Below are positions 25,319 through 33,889 of a DNA stretch of 64,000 nt, in pieces (positions within the stretch are counted from its first letter, which is position 1; every line of letters starts with the position of its first letter). The translations under genes were made by a program, and so were the position numbers. Origin of the DNA: Mycolicibacterium litorale (GTDB lineage Bacteria; Actinomycetota; Actinomycetes; Mycobacteriales; Mycobacteriaceae); NCBI RefSeq assembly GCF_010731695.1, contig NZ_AP022586.1:4402001-4466000 (forward strand), written 5' to 3'. The notes beneath the pieces are model-generated. The model had not been told where the DNA came from, ran no database searches, and saw only the letters and a program-made list of their open reading frames with translations.

Positions 25319-25864
25319 TCACGTGTTGTCCGGGCTTCCCTGCCCGAGACGTTCCGCCGCGATGAGTTCGTTGAGCCATTTCACTTCGCGCTCGCTGGAC
25401 TCCAACCCGAGCTGGTGCAGCTGCCGGGTGTATCGGTCGAATGAGCTGCTGGCCCGCGCCACTGCTTCACGCAGGCCTTCGCGACGTTCCTCCACCTGAC
25501 GACGGCGACCCTCCAGGATCCGCATCCGGGCCTCGGCCGGGGTGCGGTTGAAGAAGGCGAGATGCACACCGAACCCGTCGTCGGAGTAGTTCTGCGGACC
25601 GGTGTCCGCCACGAGCTCGGCGAAGCGCTGCTTGCCGGCGTCGGTCAATTGGTAGACACGTCGTGCTCGGCGCCGCGTCACGGTGCCGGCCGGGGCGGCG
25701 TCTTCCACGATCAGCCCGTCGATCTGCATGCGGCGCAGCGCCGGGTACAGCGAACCGTATGAGAAGGCACGGAACGCACCCAGCAGACCGGTCAGGCGTT
25801 TACGCAGTTCATAGCCGTGCATCGGCGATTCGAGCAGCAGACCGAGAATGGCGAGTTCCAGCAC
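25319..25864 (-). CDS. PadR-family transcriptional regulator (Rv0047c-like)
   Basis: 181 residues, GTG start. The PadR winged helix occupies the N-terminus (LELAILGLLLESPMHGYELRKRLTGLLG, FSYGSLYPALRRMQIDGLI, RRVYQLTDAGKQRFAEL). A C-terminal Vir-type helical dimerisation region (RILEGRRRQVEERREGLREAV) follows. The gene lies directly upstream of ino1 in the same orientation and probably regulates itself and perhaps ino1; the 72-bp gap contains an AT-rich stretch around 25262-25283. The promoter side (25900-25945) also holds ATATATTCG-like sequence. Confidence 0.88.
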   Translation of the reverse strand: MLELAILGLLLESPMHGYELRKRLTGLLGAFRAFSYGSLYPALRRMQIDGLIVEDAAPAGTVTRRRARRVYQLTDAGKQRFAELVADTGPQNYSDDGFGVHLAFFNRTPAEARMRILEGRRRQVEERREGLREAVARASSSFDRYTRQLHQLGLESSEREVKWLNELIAAERLGQGSPDNT

Positions 25865-26000
25865 CCGGAACCACCCCCCTCTTGATCTGCACCGTCGTTA
25901 CGACGCATCGACACCTCGCAAAATAGTATCGCGCCGATATATTCGACGCCACTTCGGTGCGTTGCCTGCTGTTCCCCTGCGCGTAACCCGCGCCGATCGT

Positions 26001-26879
26001 TCAGCTGCTCGGTGGCCAGATTGCCTTGGTGCTGCCGTCCGGGTACAGCTCGATGCGCCCGGTGCCGAAGTCGCTGCTCGCGACGATTTCGACGGTGACG
26101 AGGTCAGGGGTCGCGGGGTCGGCCGACGGTCCGATCCGCAGCCAGGTGTCGGTGACGTCGGCGCGGTTCATCCCCAGGGTGTCGGGCGCACCCCGCATCA
26201 CCGCGAGCGTCTTCTCGTAGTCGAACTTCGCCAGGTCCACCAGCCGGTCGTCGCTGCTCAGCGTGCTGGGCGAGCCCCAGGGGTCACCCCATCCGCCGCG
26301 ATAGTCGTAGTTCTGCTGGCGCCGGTTGTCCGATGGGTCGGGGCGGTCCAGTGAGGCGTAGTCGGCGCGGATGTCCAGTTCGTAGCCCATGGTGCTGCCG
26401 AAGCGCTGCCGCATCTGCTCGAACAGCCCGGTGAGCCCGTTGAGCGACTGCAGCTGCCGCGGCGGGGTCAGCACGACGGGTTCGATCCCGTCGGCTTTGG
26501 CGCCGGGGTCGGTCTGGAAATCCAGCGGCGAACTGGTGTTGCCGTAGAGGCCCCAGCCGATGCACATGCCCAACACGACGAGCACCGCGGCCATCGCCGC
26601 CTTGACGCCCCACCCCGCCCGCACCGGCAGGCGCCGCCGCTTCGGTCTGCTCAGGTCCGGCAGCTGCACCGGCGCGTTGGCCGTCTGGAGGTCAGAGACC
26701 AGCGCCTGAAGTTCGCCCAGCGTCGCGGCGTGCGTGGCGGCTTTGACCCGCTCGCCGTGCTCGGCCATCGACAGTTGCCCTTCGCTGAGCGCGGTGTCGA
26801 GCACCTGGCAGGTGTCGTTGCGGTCGCTGTCCTTTGCCCGGGTTCCCGCCGTCGGCCGCCCTGAGCTGCTCACTGCCAC
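26001..26879 (-). CDS. DUF1707-domain membrane protein (Rv0048c-like)
   Basis: 292 residues from GTG 26879 (GTG 26873 is an alternative). The N-terminus has the DUF1707/SHOCT-like motif (SDRNDTCQVLDTALSEGQLSMAEHGERVKAATHAATLGELQALVSDL). A basic patch and one membrane helix (KAAMAAVLVVLGMCIGWGLYG) follow. The 150-residue outer domain begins at about 140 (DGIEPVVLTPPRQLQSLNGL) and ends with GRIELYPDGSTKAIWPPSS. The function is unknown. The longer upstream open frame is an artefact of antisense overlap. It is divergent from the DUF5318-ponA1 operon. Confidence 0.82.
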   Translation of the reverse strand: MAVSSSGRPTAGTRAKDSDRNDTCQVLDTALSEGQLSMAEHGERVKAATHAATLGELQALVSDLQTANAPVQLPDLSRPKRRRLPVRAGWGVKAAMAAVLVVLGMCIGWGLYGNTSSPLDFQTDPGAKADGIEPVVLTPPRQLQSLNGLTGLFEQMRQRFGSTMGYELDIRADYASLDRPDPSDNRRQQNYDYRGGWGDPWGSPSTLSSDDRLVDLAKFDYEKTLAVMRGAPDTLGMNRADVTDTWLRIGPSADPATPDLVTVEIVASSDFGTGRIELYPDGSTKAIWPPSS

Positions 26880-26977
26880 GCCAGGATCGTAAGAGTTCCA
26901 CGGTGAACGCCGCAGACCAGACGCGGAATTGGGGGTCACGATGCGGCGTCTGCCGATCGGCGCGCAGAGGGCCGACG

Positions 26978-26983
26978 TACTCT
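26978..26983 (+). promoter_or_regulatory. Probable -10 element, leaderless promoter of the DUF5318-ponA1 operon
   Basis: TACTCT matches TANNNT and sits 7 bases before the GTG at 26991, which would place the transcription start at or next to the start codon. No Shine-Dalgarno sequence precedes the gene. Confidence 0.45.
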
Positions 26984-26990
26984 GGTCTGC

Positions 26991-27416
26991 GTGCGATTGC
27001 AGAGACAGGTGGTGGACTACGCGCTTCGGCGCCGCTCCCTGCTGGCTGAGGTCTACTCGGGGCGCACCGGCGTCTCGGAGGTCTGCGACGCCAATCCCTA
27101 TCTGCTGCGCGCCGCGAAGTTCCACGGCAAGCAGAGCTCGGTGATGTGCCCGATCTGCCGCAAGGAGCAGCTCACGCTGGTGTCCTGGGTGTTCGGGGAT
27201 CATCTGGGCCCGGTGTCCGGGTCGGCGCGAACCGCCGAGGAGCTGGTTCTGCTGGCCACCAAGTTCGACGAGTTCTCCGTACATGTGGTGGAGGTATGCC
27301 GAACCTGTGAATGGAATCACCTGGTGAAGTCCTATGTGCTCGGCGCGGTGCGGCCTCCGAAGGCCCCGCGCGGTACCCGGCCGGCGCGCAAGAGCGCGCG
27401 TACGGCGAGTGAATAG
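26991..27416 (+). CDS. DUF5318 zinc-ribbon-like protein (Rv0049-like)
   Basis: 141 residues, GTG start. The sequence begins RQVVDYALRRRSLLAEVYSGRTGVSEVCDANPYLLRAAKFHG. Two Cys pairs follow, CPIC (about 53-56) and CRTC (about 103-106), consistent with one zinc site. The tail is strongly basic (RPARKSARTASE). The function is unknown, but the family is confined to actinobacteria and its gene sits directly before ponA1 here (8-bp overlap) as it does in M. tuberculosis, which suggests a role linked to envelope growth. Confidence 0.85.
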   Translation: MRLQRQVVDYALRRRSLLAEVYSGRTGVSEVCDANPYLLRAAKFHGKQSSVMCPICRKEQLTLVSWVFGDHLGPVSGSARTAEELVLLATKFDEFSVHVVEVCRTCEWNHLVKSYVLGAVRPPKAPRGTRPARKSARTASE

Positions 27417-29988
27417 CGAAGGGCGCCACGAACGGTCAGCCGGCGATGTCCGTAGGGGACACGGGGCTGACGGTGTCGGCGCGCCGCCTCCAGCATCCGG
27501 CCCCCGGCACGCGGACCGGGGCCGTCCGCCGCGTCCCGCCGACGGACCCGTGCGCCGGCCGCCCGAGCCGCCCCGCGGGAACCGTCCGCCCCGCGCGCCC
27601 GACGACGGCCGGACCGCGATCCTGCCGCAGTACCGCGACGAACCGCCGGCCCATCTGCGCGATCCCATCGACGTGGTCAAGGCCGCGCTCGACGGCACCC
27701 CTCCGCAGAAGCCGCCGCCCCCTCCGCGTCGACCCGGCGGCGGAGGCGGCAGGGGTGGCGAGGGACCGCCCGGTCCGCCGCCGCCCGGTGCGCGCCCGCA
27801 CTGGCGCGAGCAGATCAACTGGAAGTGGGTCCGGCGCGGCCTGATCGCCGCGGCCGCCGTCCTGATCGTGCTTCCGCTGGTCACGTTCGGAATGGCCTAC
27901 ATGATCGTCGATGTGCCCAACCCGGGCGACATCCGCACGAACCAGGTGTCGACGATCCTCGCCAGCGACGGCAGTGAGATCGCGAAGATCGTTCCGCCCG
28001 AGGGCAACCGCGTCGACGTCAACATCGACCAGATCCCGGTGCACGTGCGCGACGCGGTGATGGCCGCCGAGGACCGCGACTTCTACTCCAACCCGGGTTT
28101 CTCGTTCACCGGGTTCGCCCGCGCCATCAAGAACAACGTGCTCGGTGGTGACGTGCAGGGCGGGTCGACGATCACCCAGCAGTACGTGAAGAACGCCCTC
28201 GTCGGATCGGAGCGTTCGGGACTGGGCGGGGTGACGCGTAAGGCCAAGGAGTTGGTCATCTCGACGAAGATGTCCAGCGAATGGTCCAAAGACCAGGTGA
28301 TGCAGTCGTATCTCAACATCATCTATTTCGGTCGCGGCGCGTACGGGGTGGCCGCGGCGTCGAAGGCCTACTTCAACAAGCCGGTCGAACAGCTCACCGT
28401 CTCCGAGGGCGCACTGCTCGCCGCGCTCATCCAGCGGCCGTCCGCGCTCGATCCGGCCATCGATCCCGAGGGTGCGGCCGAGCGGTGGAACTGGGTGCTC
28501 GACGGAATGGTCGAGATCGGCGCCCTGTCCGAGGCGGACCGCGCCGCGCAGGTCTTCCCGCCGACGGTCCCGCCGGATGTGGCGCAGACCCAGAACCAGA
28601 CGACGGGTCCCAACGGTCTGATCGAGCGGCAGGTGCAGCGTGAGCTGCTCGAGTTGTTCAACATCAGCGAGCAGCAGCTCAACACCGAGGGGCTGCAGAT
28701 CACCACGACGATCGACCCGAAGGCGCAGCGCGCCGCCGAGGACGCCGTCGCAGAGTATCTCGACGGCCAGGACCCCGATATGCGCACCGCGGTGGTGTCG
28801 ATCGATCCGAAGACCGGCGGCGTCAAGGCGTACTACGGCGGTTCGGACGCCAACGGATTCGACTTCGCGCAGGCCGGTCTGCCGACCGGTTCGTCGTTCA
28901 AGGTGTTCGCGCTGGTGGCCGCGCTGCAGCAGGGCATCGGCCTGGGCTACCAGATCGACAGCTCACCGCTGGAGGTCGACGGCATCAAGATCGGCAACGT
29001 CGAGGGCAACAGCTGCGGCACCTGCAACATCGCCGAGGCACTGAAGCGTTCGCTGAACACGAGCTACTACCGCCTGATGCTCGAGCTGAACAACGGCCCG
29101 CAGGACGTGGCCGACGCGGCTCACCAGGCCGGGATCGCCGAAAGCTTCCCCGGTGTCGATCACACGCTGAGCGAGGACGGTAAGGGCGGACCGCCGAACA
29201 ACGGCATCGTGCTCGGCCAGTACCAGTCCCGCGTGATCGACATGGCGTCGGCGTACGCGACGCTCGCAGCGTCCGGCGTCTACCACAAACCGCACTTCGT
29301 GCAGAAGGTCGTCAACTCGCAGGGCGACGTGCTGTTCGACGCCTCGCAGGAGGACAACAGCGGCGAGCAGCGCATCGACAAGGCCGTCGCCGACAACGTC
29401 ACCTCCGCGATGCAGCCGATCGCGGCGTACTCGAACGGTCACGCGCTGGCGGGCGGGCGGCCGTCGGCGGCCAAGACGGGCACCAACCAGCTCGGCGACA
29501 CCGGCGCGAACCGTGACGCGTGGATGGTCGGGTTCACCCCGTCGCTGTCGACCGCGGTCTGGGTCGGCACGGTCGACGGCACGAAACCGCTCGAGAACAA
29601 GTGGGGTTCCCCGGTGTACGGGTCCGGTCTGCCGTCGGACATCTGGAAGGCCACGATGGACGGCGCGCTCGAGGACACCGACAACGAGTCGTTCCCGAAG
29701 CCCGAGGAGATCGGCGGATACGCGGGTGTGCCGCAGGCGCCGCCGCGTCCGACGGCCACCTCGACGCTGGTGCCGACCCCGTCGGAGACGGTCATCCAGC
29801 CGACGCTCGAAGTCGCGCCGGGCATCACCATCCCGCTCGGCCCGCCGACGACCGTGCCGGTCGGGCCGCCGCCGCCGGTCGGCGCACCGGTGCCCACGCC
29901 GGGCGTGCCGGCACCCGGGGTTCCTGTGCAGCCGCAGCCGGTCGTCCCCGGCGCCCCCGTACCGCCTGGTCCGCTGCCGCCTCCGTGA
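27409..29988 (+). CDS. ponA1: Bifunctional penicillin-binding protein 1A (PonA1)
   Basis: 859 residues from GTG 27409. A long cytoplasmic tail rich in Arg, Pro and Gly (about 1-140; DDGRTAILPQY holds a Thr that could be an STPK site, as PonA1 is a known kinase target) precedes one membrane helix (LIAAAAVLIVLPLVTFGMAYMI). The GT51 transglycosylase domain contains AAEDRDFYSNPG and QGGSTITQQYVKN. The transpeptidase domain has TGSSFKVF (SxxK), SLN and KTGTN. A C-terminal Pro-rich tail follows. It polymerises and crosslinks peptidoglycan. It overlaps DUF5318 by 8 bp and the next gene by 4 bp (GTGA), so it is translationally coupled. Confidence 0.94.
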   Translation: MNSEGRHERSAGDVRRGHGADGVGAPPPASGPRHADRGRPPRPADGPVRRPPEPPRGNRPPRAPDDGRTAILPQYRDEPPAHLRDPIDVVKAALDGTPPQKPPPPPRRPGGGGGRGGEGPPGPPPPGARPHWREQINWKWVRRGLIAAAAVLIVLPLVTFGMAYMIVDVPNPGDIRTNQVSTILASDGSEIAKIVPPEGNRVDVNIDQIPVHVRDAVMAAEDRDFYSNPGFSFTGFARAIKNNVLGGDVQGGSTITQQYVKNALVGSERSGLGGVTRKAKELVISTKMSSEWSKDQVMQSYLNIIYFGRGAYGVAAASKAYFNKPVEQLTVSEGALLAALIQRPSALDPAIDPEGAAERWNWVLDGMVEIGALSEADRAAQVFPPTVPPDVAQTQNQTTGPNGLIERQVQRELLELFNISEQQLNTEGLQITTTIDPKAQRAAEDAVAEYLDGQDPDMRTAVVSIDPKTGGVKAYYGGSDANGFDFAQAGLPTGSSFKVFALVAALQQGIGLGYQIDSSPLEVDGIKIGNVEGNSCGTCNIAEALKRSLNTSYYRLMLELNNGPQDVADAAHQAGIAESFPGVDHTLSEDGKGGPPNNGIVLGQYQSRVIDMASAYATLAASGVYHKPHFVQKVVNSQGDVLFDASQEDNSGEQRIDKAVADNVTSAMQPIAAYSNGHALAGGRPSAAKTGTNQLGDTGANRDAWMVGFTPSLSTAVWVGTVDGTKPLENKWGSPVYGSGLPSDIWKATMDGALEDTDNESFPKPEEIGGYAGVPQAPPRPTATSTLVPTPSETVIQPTLEVAPGITIPLGPPTTVPVGPPPPVGAPVPTPGVPAPGVPVQPQPVVPGAPVPPGPLPPP

Positions 29989-31637
29989 CGGCGGACGAGC
30001 AGCCGGACCGGTCCGGATGGGTTGCGCCGGTGCCACCCGCGCCGGACCGGCGTAGCGTCGACGACCGCGATCTGCCCAGCCGTACCGACCGGATCGGGGC
30101 GGCGCTGGCGGAGACCGTCGGCGGTCCCGTCGGCCGGCACGCTCTGATCGGCAGGCAGCGGTTCATGACGCCGCTGCGGGTGATGCTCGTCATCGCCGTC
30201 GTGTTCCTGGCGCTGGGTTATTCGACCAAGGCCGCGTGCCTGCAGAGCACCGGCACCGGGTCAGCCGATCAGCGGGTGGCCAACTGGGAGAACAACCGCG
30301 CCTATTACGAGCTCTGCTATTCCGACACCGTGCCGCTCTACACCGCCGAGCTGCTGAACCAGGGCAAGTTCCCGTACAAGTCGAGTTGGCTCGAGACCGA
30401 CAGCAGCGGGGAGCCGCGGATCACGTACGACGGTCAGATCGCCGTCCGGTACATGGAGTATCCGGTGCTGACCGGGCTGTACCAGTACGTCTCGATGGCG
30501 CTGGCCAAGACGTATTCGGCGGTCACCCGGGCGGTGTCGATCCCGGTGATCGCCGAGGTGGTGATGTTCTTCAACATCGCCGCCGTCGGTCTGGCGCTGG
30601 CGTGGCTGGCAACGGTGTGGGCGACGGCGATGCTGGCCGGCCGCCGGGTGTGGGATGGCGCGCTGGTCGCCGCGTCACCGCTGGTGGTCTTTCAGATCTT
30701 CACCAATTTCGACGCGCTGGCAACGGCTTTCGCGGTCGGTGCCCTGCTCGCCTGGGCGCGGCGAAGACCGGTGCTCGCCGGTGCGCTGATCGGGTTGGGT
30801 GTGGCGGCGAAGCTGTATCCGCTGCTGCTGTTGGTTCCGCTGGTGGTGCTGGCGGTGCGGACGGGGCGGCTGCGCGAGGTCGGGAAGACGGCGGCGACGG
30901 CTGCGGCCACCTGGCTGGTGGTCAACCTGCCGATCATGGCGTTGTTCCCGCGCGGATGGTCGGAGTTCTTCCGGCTCAGCACCCGTCGCGGGGACGACAT
31001 GGACTCGTTGTACAACGTCGTGAAGTCGTTCACCGGGTGGCGCGGGTTCGACCCCGATCTCGGCTTCTGGCAGCCCCCGACCGTCCTCAACACGGTCACC
31101 GCGGCGCTGTTCGCCGCCTGCTGCATCGCCATCGCGTACATCGCGTTGACGGCCCGGCAGCGGCCGCGGGTCGCGCAGTTGGCGTTCCTGGTGGTGGCGG
31201 CGTTCCTGCTGACCAACAAGGTGTGGAGTCCGCAGTTCTCGCTGTGGCTGGTGCCGCTGGCCGTGCTGGCGTTGCCGCACCGCCGGATCCTGTTGGCGTG
31301 GATGACGATCGACGCGCTGGTGTGGATTCCGCGGATGCTCTACCTGTACGGCGAGTCCAACCGCGGGCTGCCCGAGCAGTGGTTCACCGCGACGGTGCTG
31401 CTGCGCGACATCGCGGTGATCACGTTGTGCGCGTTGGTCATCCGCCAGATCTACCGGCCCGCCCAGGACCTGGTCCGGTGGGGCGGGCGGGTCGACGACC
31501 CGGCGGGCGGGGTGTTCGACCGCGCTCCTGACGACCCACCGCGCTGGCTGCCGGACTGGTTGCGGCCCTCGGACCGGCGGGTCCGGGTGAGCGCCGCACC
31601 GGCCGCACCCGAGGCGGAGCCGGCGCCGGTGCGGTGA
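29985..31637 (+). CDS. GT87/DUF2029-type polytopic mannosyltransferase-like protein (Rv0051-like)
   Basis: 550 residues from GTG 29985. An N-terminal cytoplasmic segment of about 60 residues is followed by about 10 membrane helices. A large first outer loop carries the acidic/aromatic residues typical of polyprenyl-phosphate-sugar-dependent GT-C enzymes (CYSDTVPLYTAELLNQGKFPY, YMEYPVLTGLYQYV). GALIGLGVAAKLYPLLLLVPL is the family's conserved helix pair. It probably transfers a mannose-type sugar from a lipid donor to an envelope acceptor; the substrate is unknown. Coupling to ponA1 suggests coordinated envelope synthesis. Confidence 0.85.
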   Translation: MTADEQPDRSGWVAPVPPAPDRRSVDDRDLPSRTDRIGAALAETVGGPVGRHALIGRQRFMTPLRVMLVIAVVFLALGYSTKAACLQSTGTGSADQRVANWENNRAYYELCYSDTVPLYTAELLNQGKFPYKSSWLETDSSGEPRITYDGQIAVRYMEYPVLTGLYQYVSMALAKTYSAVTRAVSIPVIAEVVMFFNIAAVGLALAWLATVWATAMLAGRRVWDGALVAASPLVVFQIFTNFDALATAFAVGALLAWARRRPVLAGALIGLGVAAKLYPLLLLVPLVVLAVRTGRLREVGKTAATAAATWLVVNLPIMALFPRGWSEFFRLSTRRGDDMDSLYNVVKSFTGWRGFDPDLGFWQPPTVLNTVTAALFAACCIAIAYIALTARQRPRVAQLAFLVVAAFLLTNKVWSPQFSLWLVPLAVLALPHRRILLAWMTIDALVWIPRMLYLYGESNRGLPEQWFTATVLLRDIAVITLCALVIRQIYRPAQDLVRWGGRVDDPAGGVFDRAPDDPPRWLPDWLRPSDRRVRVSAAPAAPEAEPAPVR

Positions 31638-31695
31638 CGATTTCGCAGCTCAGCAGTCTTTCCTGTAGCCTGGGCCGGTTGCCGACGCAGGCGAC

Positions 31696-31741
31696 CCTCC
31701 TGCCACGGAATCCTCCGTGGCCGCACTACGACCATAGGAGG
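31696..31741 (+). promoter_or_regulatory. bS6:bS18-type autoregulatory leader of the rpsF operon
   Basis: CCTCCT (31696-31701) is complementary to the Shine-Dalgarno AGGAGG (31736-31741). Between them a perfect 7-bp hairpin (CCACGGA 31703-31709 with TCCGTGG 31714-31720, loop ATCC) is followed immediately by CCG (31721-31723). This layout, a hairpin next to an unpaired CCG inside a stem that hides the SD, is the known S6:S18-complex binding motif of rpsF leaders. The match is by eye. Confidence 0.65.
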
Positions 31742-31754
31742 TGATGAGGTTCTA

Positions 31755-32045
31755 ATGCGTCCATACGAAATCATGGTCATCCTCGACCCCACCCTTGACG
31801 AGCGCACCGTAGCGCCCTCGCTGGAGACGTTCCTGAACGTCATCCGCAAGGACGGCGGAAGTGTCGACAAGGTCGACATCTGGGGCCGCCGGCGGCTGGC
31901 GTACGAGATCGCCAAGCACGCCGAAGGCATCTACGCGGTGATCGACGTGAAGGCCGCCCCGGCCACGGTGACCGAGCTCGACCGTCAGCTCAGCCTGAAC
32001 GAGTCGGTACTGCGCACCAAGGTCATGAGGACCGACAAGCACTGA
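31755..32045 (+). CDS. rpsF: Small ribosomal subunit protein bS6
   Basis: 96 residues: [19 protein letters not shown], then [32 protein letters not shown] and VLRTKVMR, typical of bS6 (ferredoxin-like fold, partner of bS18 on the platform of the 30S subunit). AGGAGG lies 13 bases upstream of the ATG and is part of a regulatory leader. A tiny frame ATG AGG TTC TAA (31744-31755) ends overlapping the rpsF ATG. First gene of rpsF-ssb-rpsR-rplI. Confidence 0.96.
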   Translation: MRPYEIMVILDPTLDERTVAPSLETFLNVIRKDGGSVDKVDIWGRRRLAYEIAKHAEGIYAVIDVKAAPATVTELDRQLSLNESVLRTKVMRTDKH

Positions 32046-32120
32046 TCACCGAACGGCTGTGGGTGTCATGCGCCTTGCGTAGGCTCGCGCCCAATATGCC
32101 GTCCATTTCAGGAGGACCCA

Positions 32121-32648
32121 GTGGCTGGTGACACCACCATCACCGTCGTCGGAAACCTGACCGCCGACCCGGAATTGCGGTTCACACCGTCCGGTGCGGC
32201 TGTCGCCAACTTCACCGTGGCGTCGACACCGCGGATCTACGACCGCCAGAGCGGGGAGTGGAAGGACGGCGAAGCGCTGTTCTTGCGCTGCAACATCTGG
32301 CGCGAGGCCGCCGAGAACGTGGCCGAGAGCCTGACCCGAGGGTCTCGAGTGATCGTGACCGGTCGACTCAAGCAGCGCTCGTTCGAAACCCGCGAGGGTG
32401 AGAAGCGCACCGTCATGGAGGTCGAGGTCGACGAGATCGGCCCGTCGCTGAAATACGCGACCGCCAAGGTCAACAAGGCCAGCCGCGGTGGCGGCGGTGG
32501 CGGCGGCTTCGGCGGTGGCGGCGGCGGCTTCTCCGGTGGCGGATCCCGCGCTGGCGGTGGTGGGCAGTCGGCTCCGGCTGAGGACCCGTGGGGCAGCGCC
32601 CCGGCATCGGGTTCCTTCAACGGCGCCGACGACGAGCCCCCCTTCTGA
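32121..32648 (+). CDS. ssb: Single-stranded DNA-binding protein
   Basis: 175 residues, GTG start with AGGAGG 6 bases upstream. The OB fold (about 1-115) begins [34 protein letters not shown] and includes [19 protein letters not shown] glycine-rich linker (runs of [13 protein letters not shown]) follows, with the acidic tip DDEPPF that recruits replication and repair partners. Tetrameric SSB coats single-stranded DNA. It sits between rpsF and rpsR in the conserved operon. Confidence 0.97.
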   Translation: MAGDTTITVVGNLTADPELRFTPSGAAVANFTVASTPRIYDRQSGEWKDGEALFLRCNIWREAAENVAESLTRGSRVIVTGRLKQRSFETREGEKRTVMEVEVDEIGPSLKYATAKVNKASRGGGGGGGFGGGGGGFSGGGSRAGGGGQSAPAEDPWGSAPASGSFNGADDEPPF

Positions 32649-32697
32649 GTGGCTTCCTGAAGCACTCCACAAGCGATTCTGAGAAAGAGATAGCGAT

Positions 32698-32952
32698 ATG
32701 GCCAAGTCCAACAAGCGGCGGCCGGCACCGGAAAAGCCGGTCAAGACCCGCAAGTGCGTGTTCTGCTCCAAGAAGGGCCAGAACATCGATTACAAGGACA
32801 CCGCACTGCTGCGCACCTACATCAGCGAGCGCGGCAAGATCCGTGCCCGTCGGGTGACCGGTAACTGCGTGCAGCACCAGCGCGACATCGCGGTTGCGGT
32901 GAAGAACGCCCGCGAGGTGGCGCTGCTGCCGTTCGGTTCGTCCACGCGGTAG
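32698..32952 (+). CDS. rpsR: Small ribosomal subunit protein bS18, zinc-binding (C+) form
   Basis: 84 residues with KCVFC (C20, C23) and GNCVQH (C57, H60), a complete zinc-ligand set. This is therefore the C+ paralogue used in zinc-replete ribosomes (rpsR1, Rv0055-like) rather than the Zur-controlled C- form. The remainder ([25 protein letters not shown]) is the typical bS18 helix. A purine-rich ribosome-binding site (GAGAAAGAGA) precedes the ATG. The product forms the bS6:bS18 heterodimer that likely represses this operon through the leader. Confidence 0.95.
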   Translation: MAKSNKRRPAPEKPVKTRKCVFCSKKGQNIDYKDTALLRTYISERGKIRARRVTGNCVQHQRDIAVAVKNAREVALLPFGSSTR

Positions 32953-32981
32953 TCCGCCACCGGAAACGAAAGATCAACGAG

Positions 32982-33440
32982 ATGAAACTGATTCTTACCG
33001 CCGAGGTGGATCACCTGGGTGAGCCCGGTGACACCGTGGAAGTCAAGGACGGCTACGGCCGCAACTACCTGCTGCCGCGCGGGCTGGCGATCGTGGCCAG
33101 CCGCGGTGCCCAGCGCCAGGCGGATGACATCCGTCGTGCCCGTGAGATCAAGACCGTTCGCGGCCTGGAGCACGCCAACGAGATCAAGCAGGCGATCGAG
33201 GCGCTCGAGGGTGTCGAGCTCGCGGTGAACGCCTCGGCCGATACCGGCAAGCTGTTCGGTTCGGTCACGGCCGCCGATGTGACCGCCGCGATCAAGAAGG
33301 CCGGCGGGCCGAATCTCGACAAGCGGACCGTTCTGCTGCCGAAGGCACACATCAAGAGCCTTGGCGAGCACCAGGTCACGGTGCGGCTGCACCCGGGTGT
33401 GGAAGCCTCGGTGTCGCTGACTGTCGTCGCCGAAGGCTGA
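32982..33440 (+). CDS. rplI: Large ribosomal subunit protein bL9
   Basis: 152 residues: [40 protein letters not shown] is the N-terminal rRNA-binding domain. A long connecting helix ([29 protein letters not shown]) and a C-terminal domain with [31 protein letters not shown] follow. It ends the ribosomal operon, with a strong hairpin terminator starting 15 bases after the stop. Confidence 0.96.
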   Translation: MKLILTAEVDHLGEPGDTVEVKDGYGRNYLLPRGLAIVASRGAQRQADDIRRAREIKTVRGLEHANEIKQAIEALEGVELAVNASADTGKLFGSVTAADVTAAIKKAGGPNLDKRTVLLPKAHIKSLGEHQVTVRLHPGVEASVSLTVVAEG

Positions 33441-33454
33441 CGCCAGCGTCAATA

Positions 33455-33492
33455 CGCCCGGGTGGGAACCGATCGTGGTTCCTACCCGGGCG
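33455..33492 (+). terminator. Intrinsic-type terminator after rplI
   Basis: A 16-bp stem (33455-33470, CGCCCGGGTGGGAACC; 33477-33492) with one G-U pair and the 6-base loop GATCGT, followed by TTGCTGTGTCGT. It closes the rpsF-ssb-rpsR-rplI operon. Confidence 0.8.
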
Positions 33493-33889
33493 TTGCTGTG
33501 TCGTCTGGCGAACATCGGCAATAGTTGTTTCCTTAGCGAACGTTATGCGCTGTTAACCTCCACGCCCCTCCGGCGCTACTCAACACGCCCGGGTAGTCAA
33601 CCCAACACGACACGCCGGGGAAGTTTCTATCCACAACGATCTACCAGGCCTGTGGTGCGCTTATCTGCGGTGATATCCGAATAACGAACGGTTGTCCACA
33701 GGTTCTCCCCAAGACGTCAACACACCTGTCCTGATCTATGCACAGTCGCTCCACAGGTTGGTCAACAGGGTTGTCCGCGGACCGCCTCAGCAACGTCTAA
33801 CGTTGGCGCTCGCGCGGAGTTGTCGGTGCGGTTTCCTACAGTCGCGGCGAGTGGAAAACGAACTGGCGTTCGATCGATTAGGGGGTCTC
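33493..33889 (+). promoter_or_regulatory. dnaB upstream region with cluster of DnaA-box-like 9-mers
   Basis: Non-coding and richer in A/T than its surroundings. It holds five same-strand 9-mers related to the DnaA box: CTATCCACA (33627), TTGTCCACA (33692, the mycobacterial consensus), CTATGCACA (33736), CGCTCCACA (33747) and TTGTCCGCG (33771). TTGGTCAACA lies at 33758. They lie 110-265 bases before the dnaB start, so DnaA could regulate dnaB here. Binding is inferred. Confidence 0.55.
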
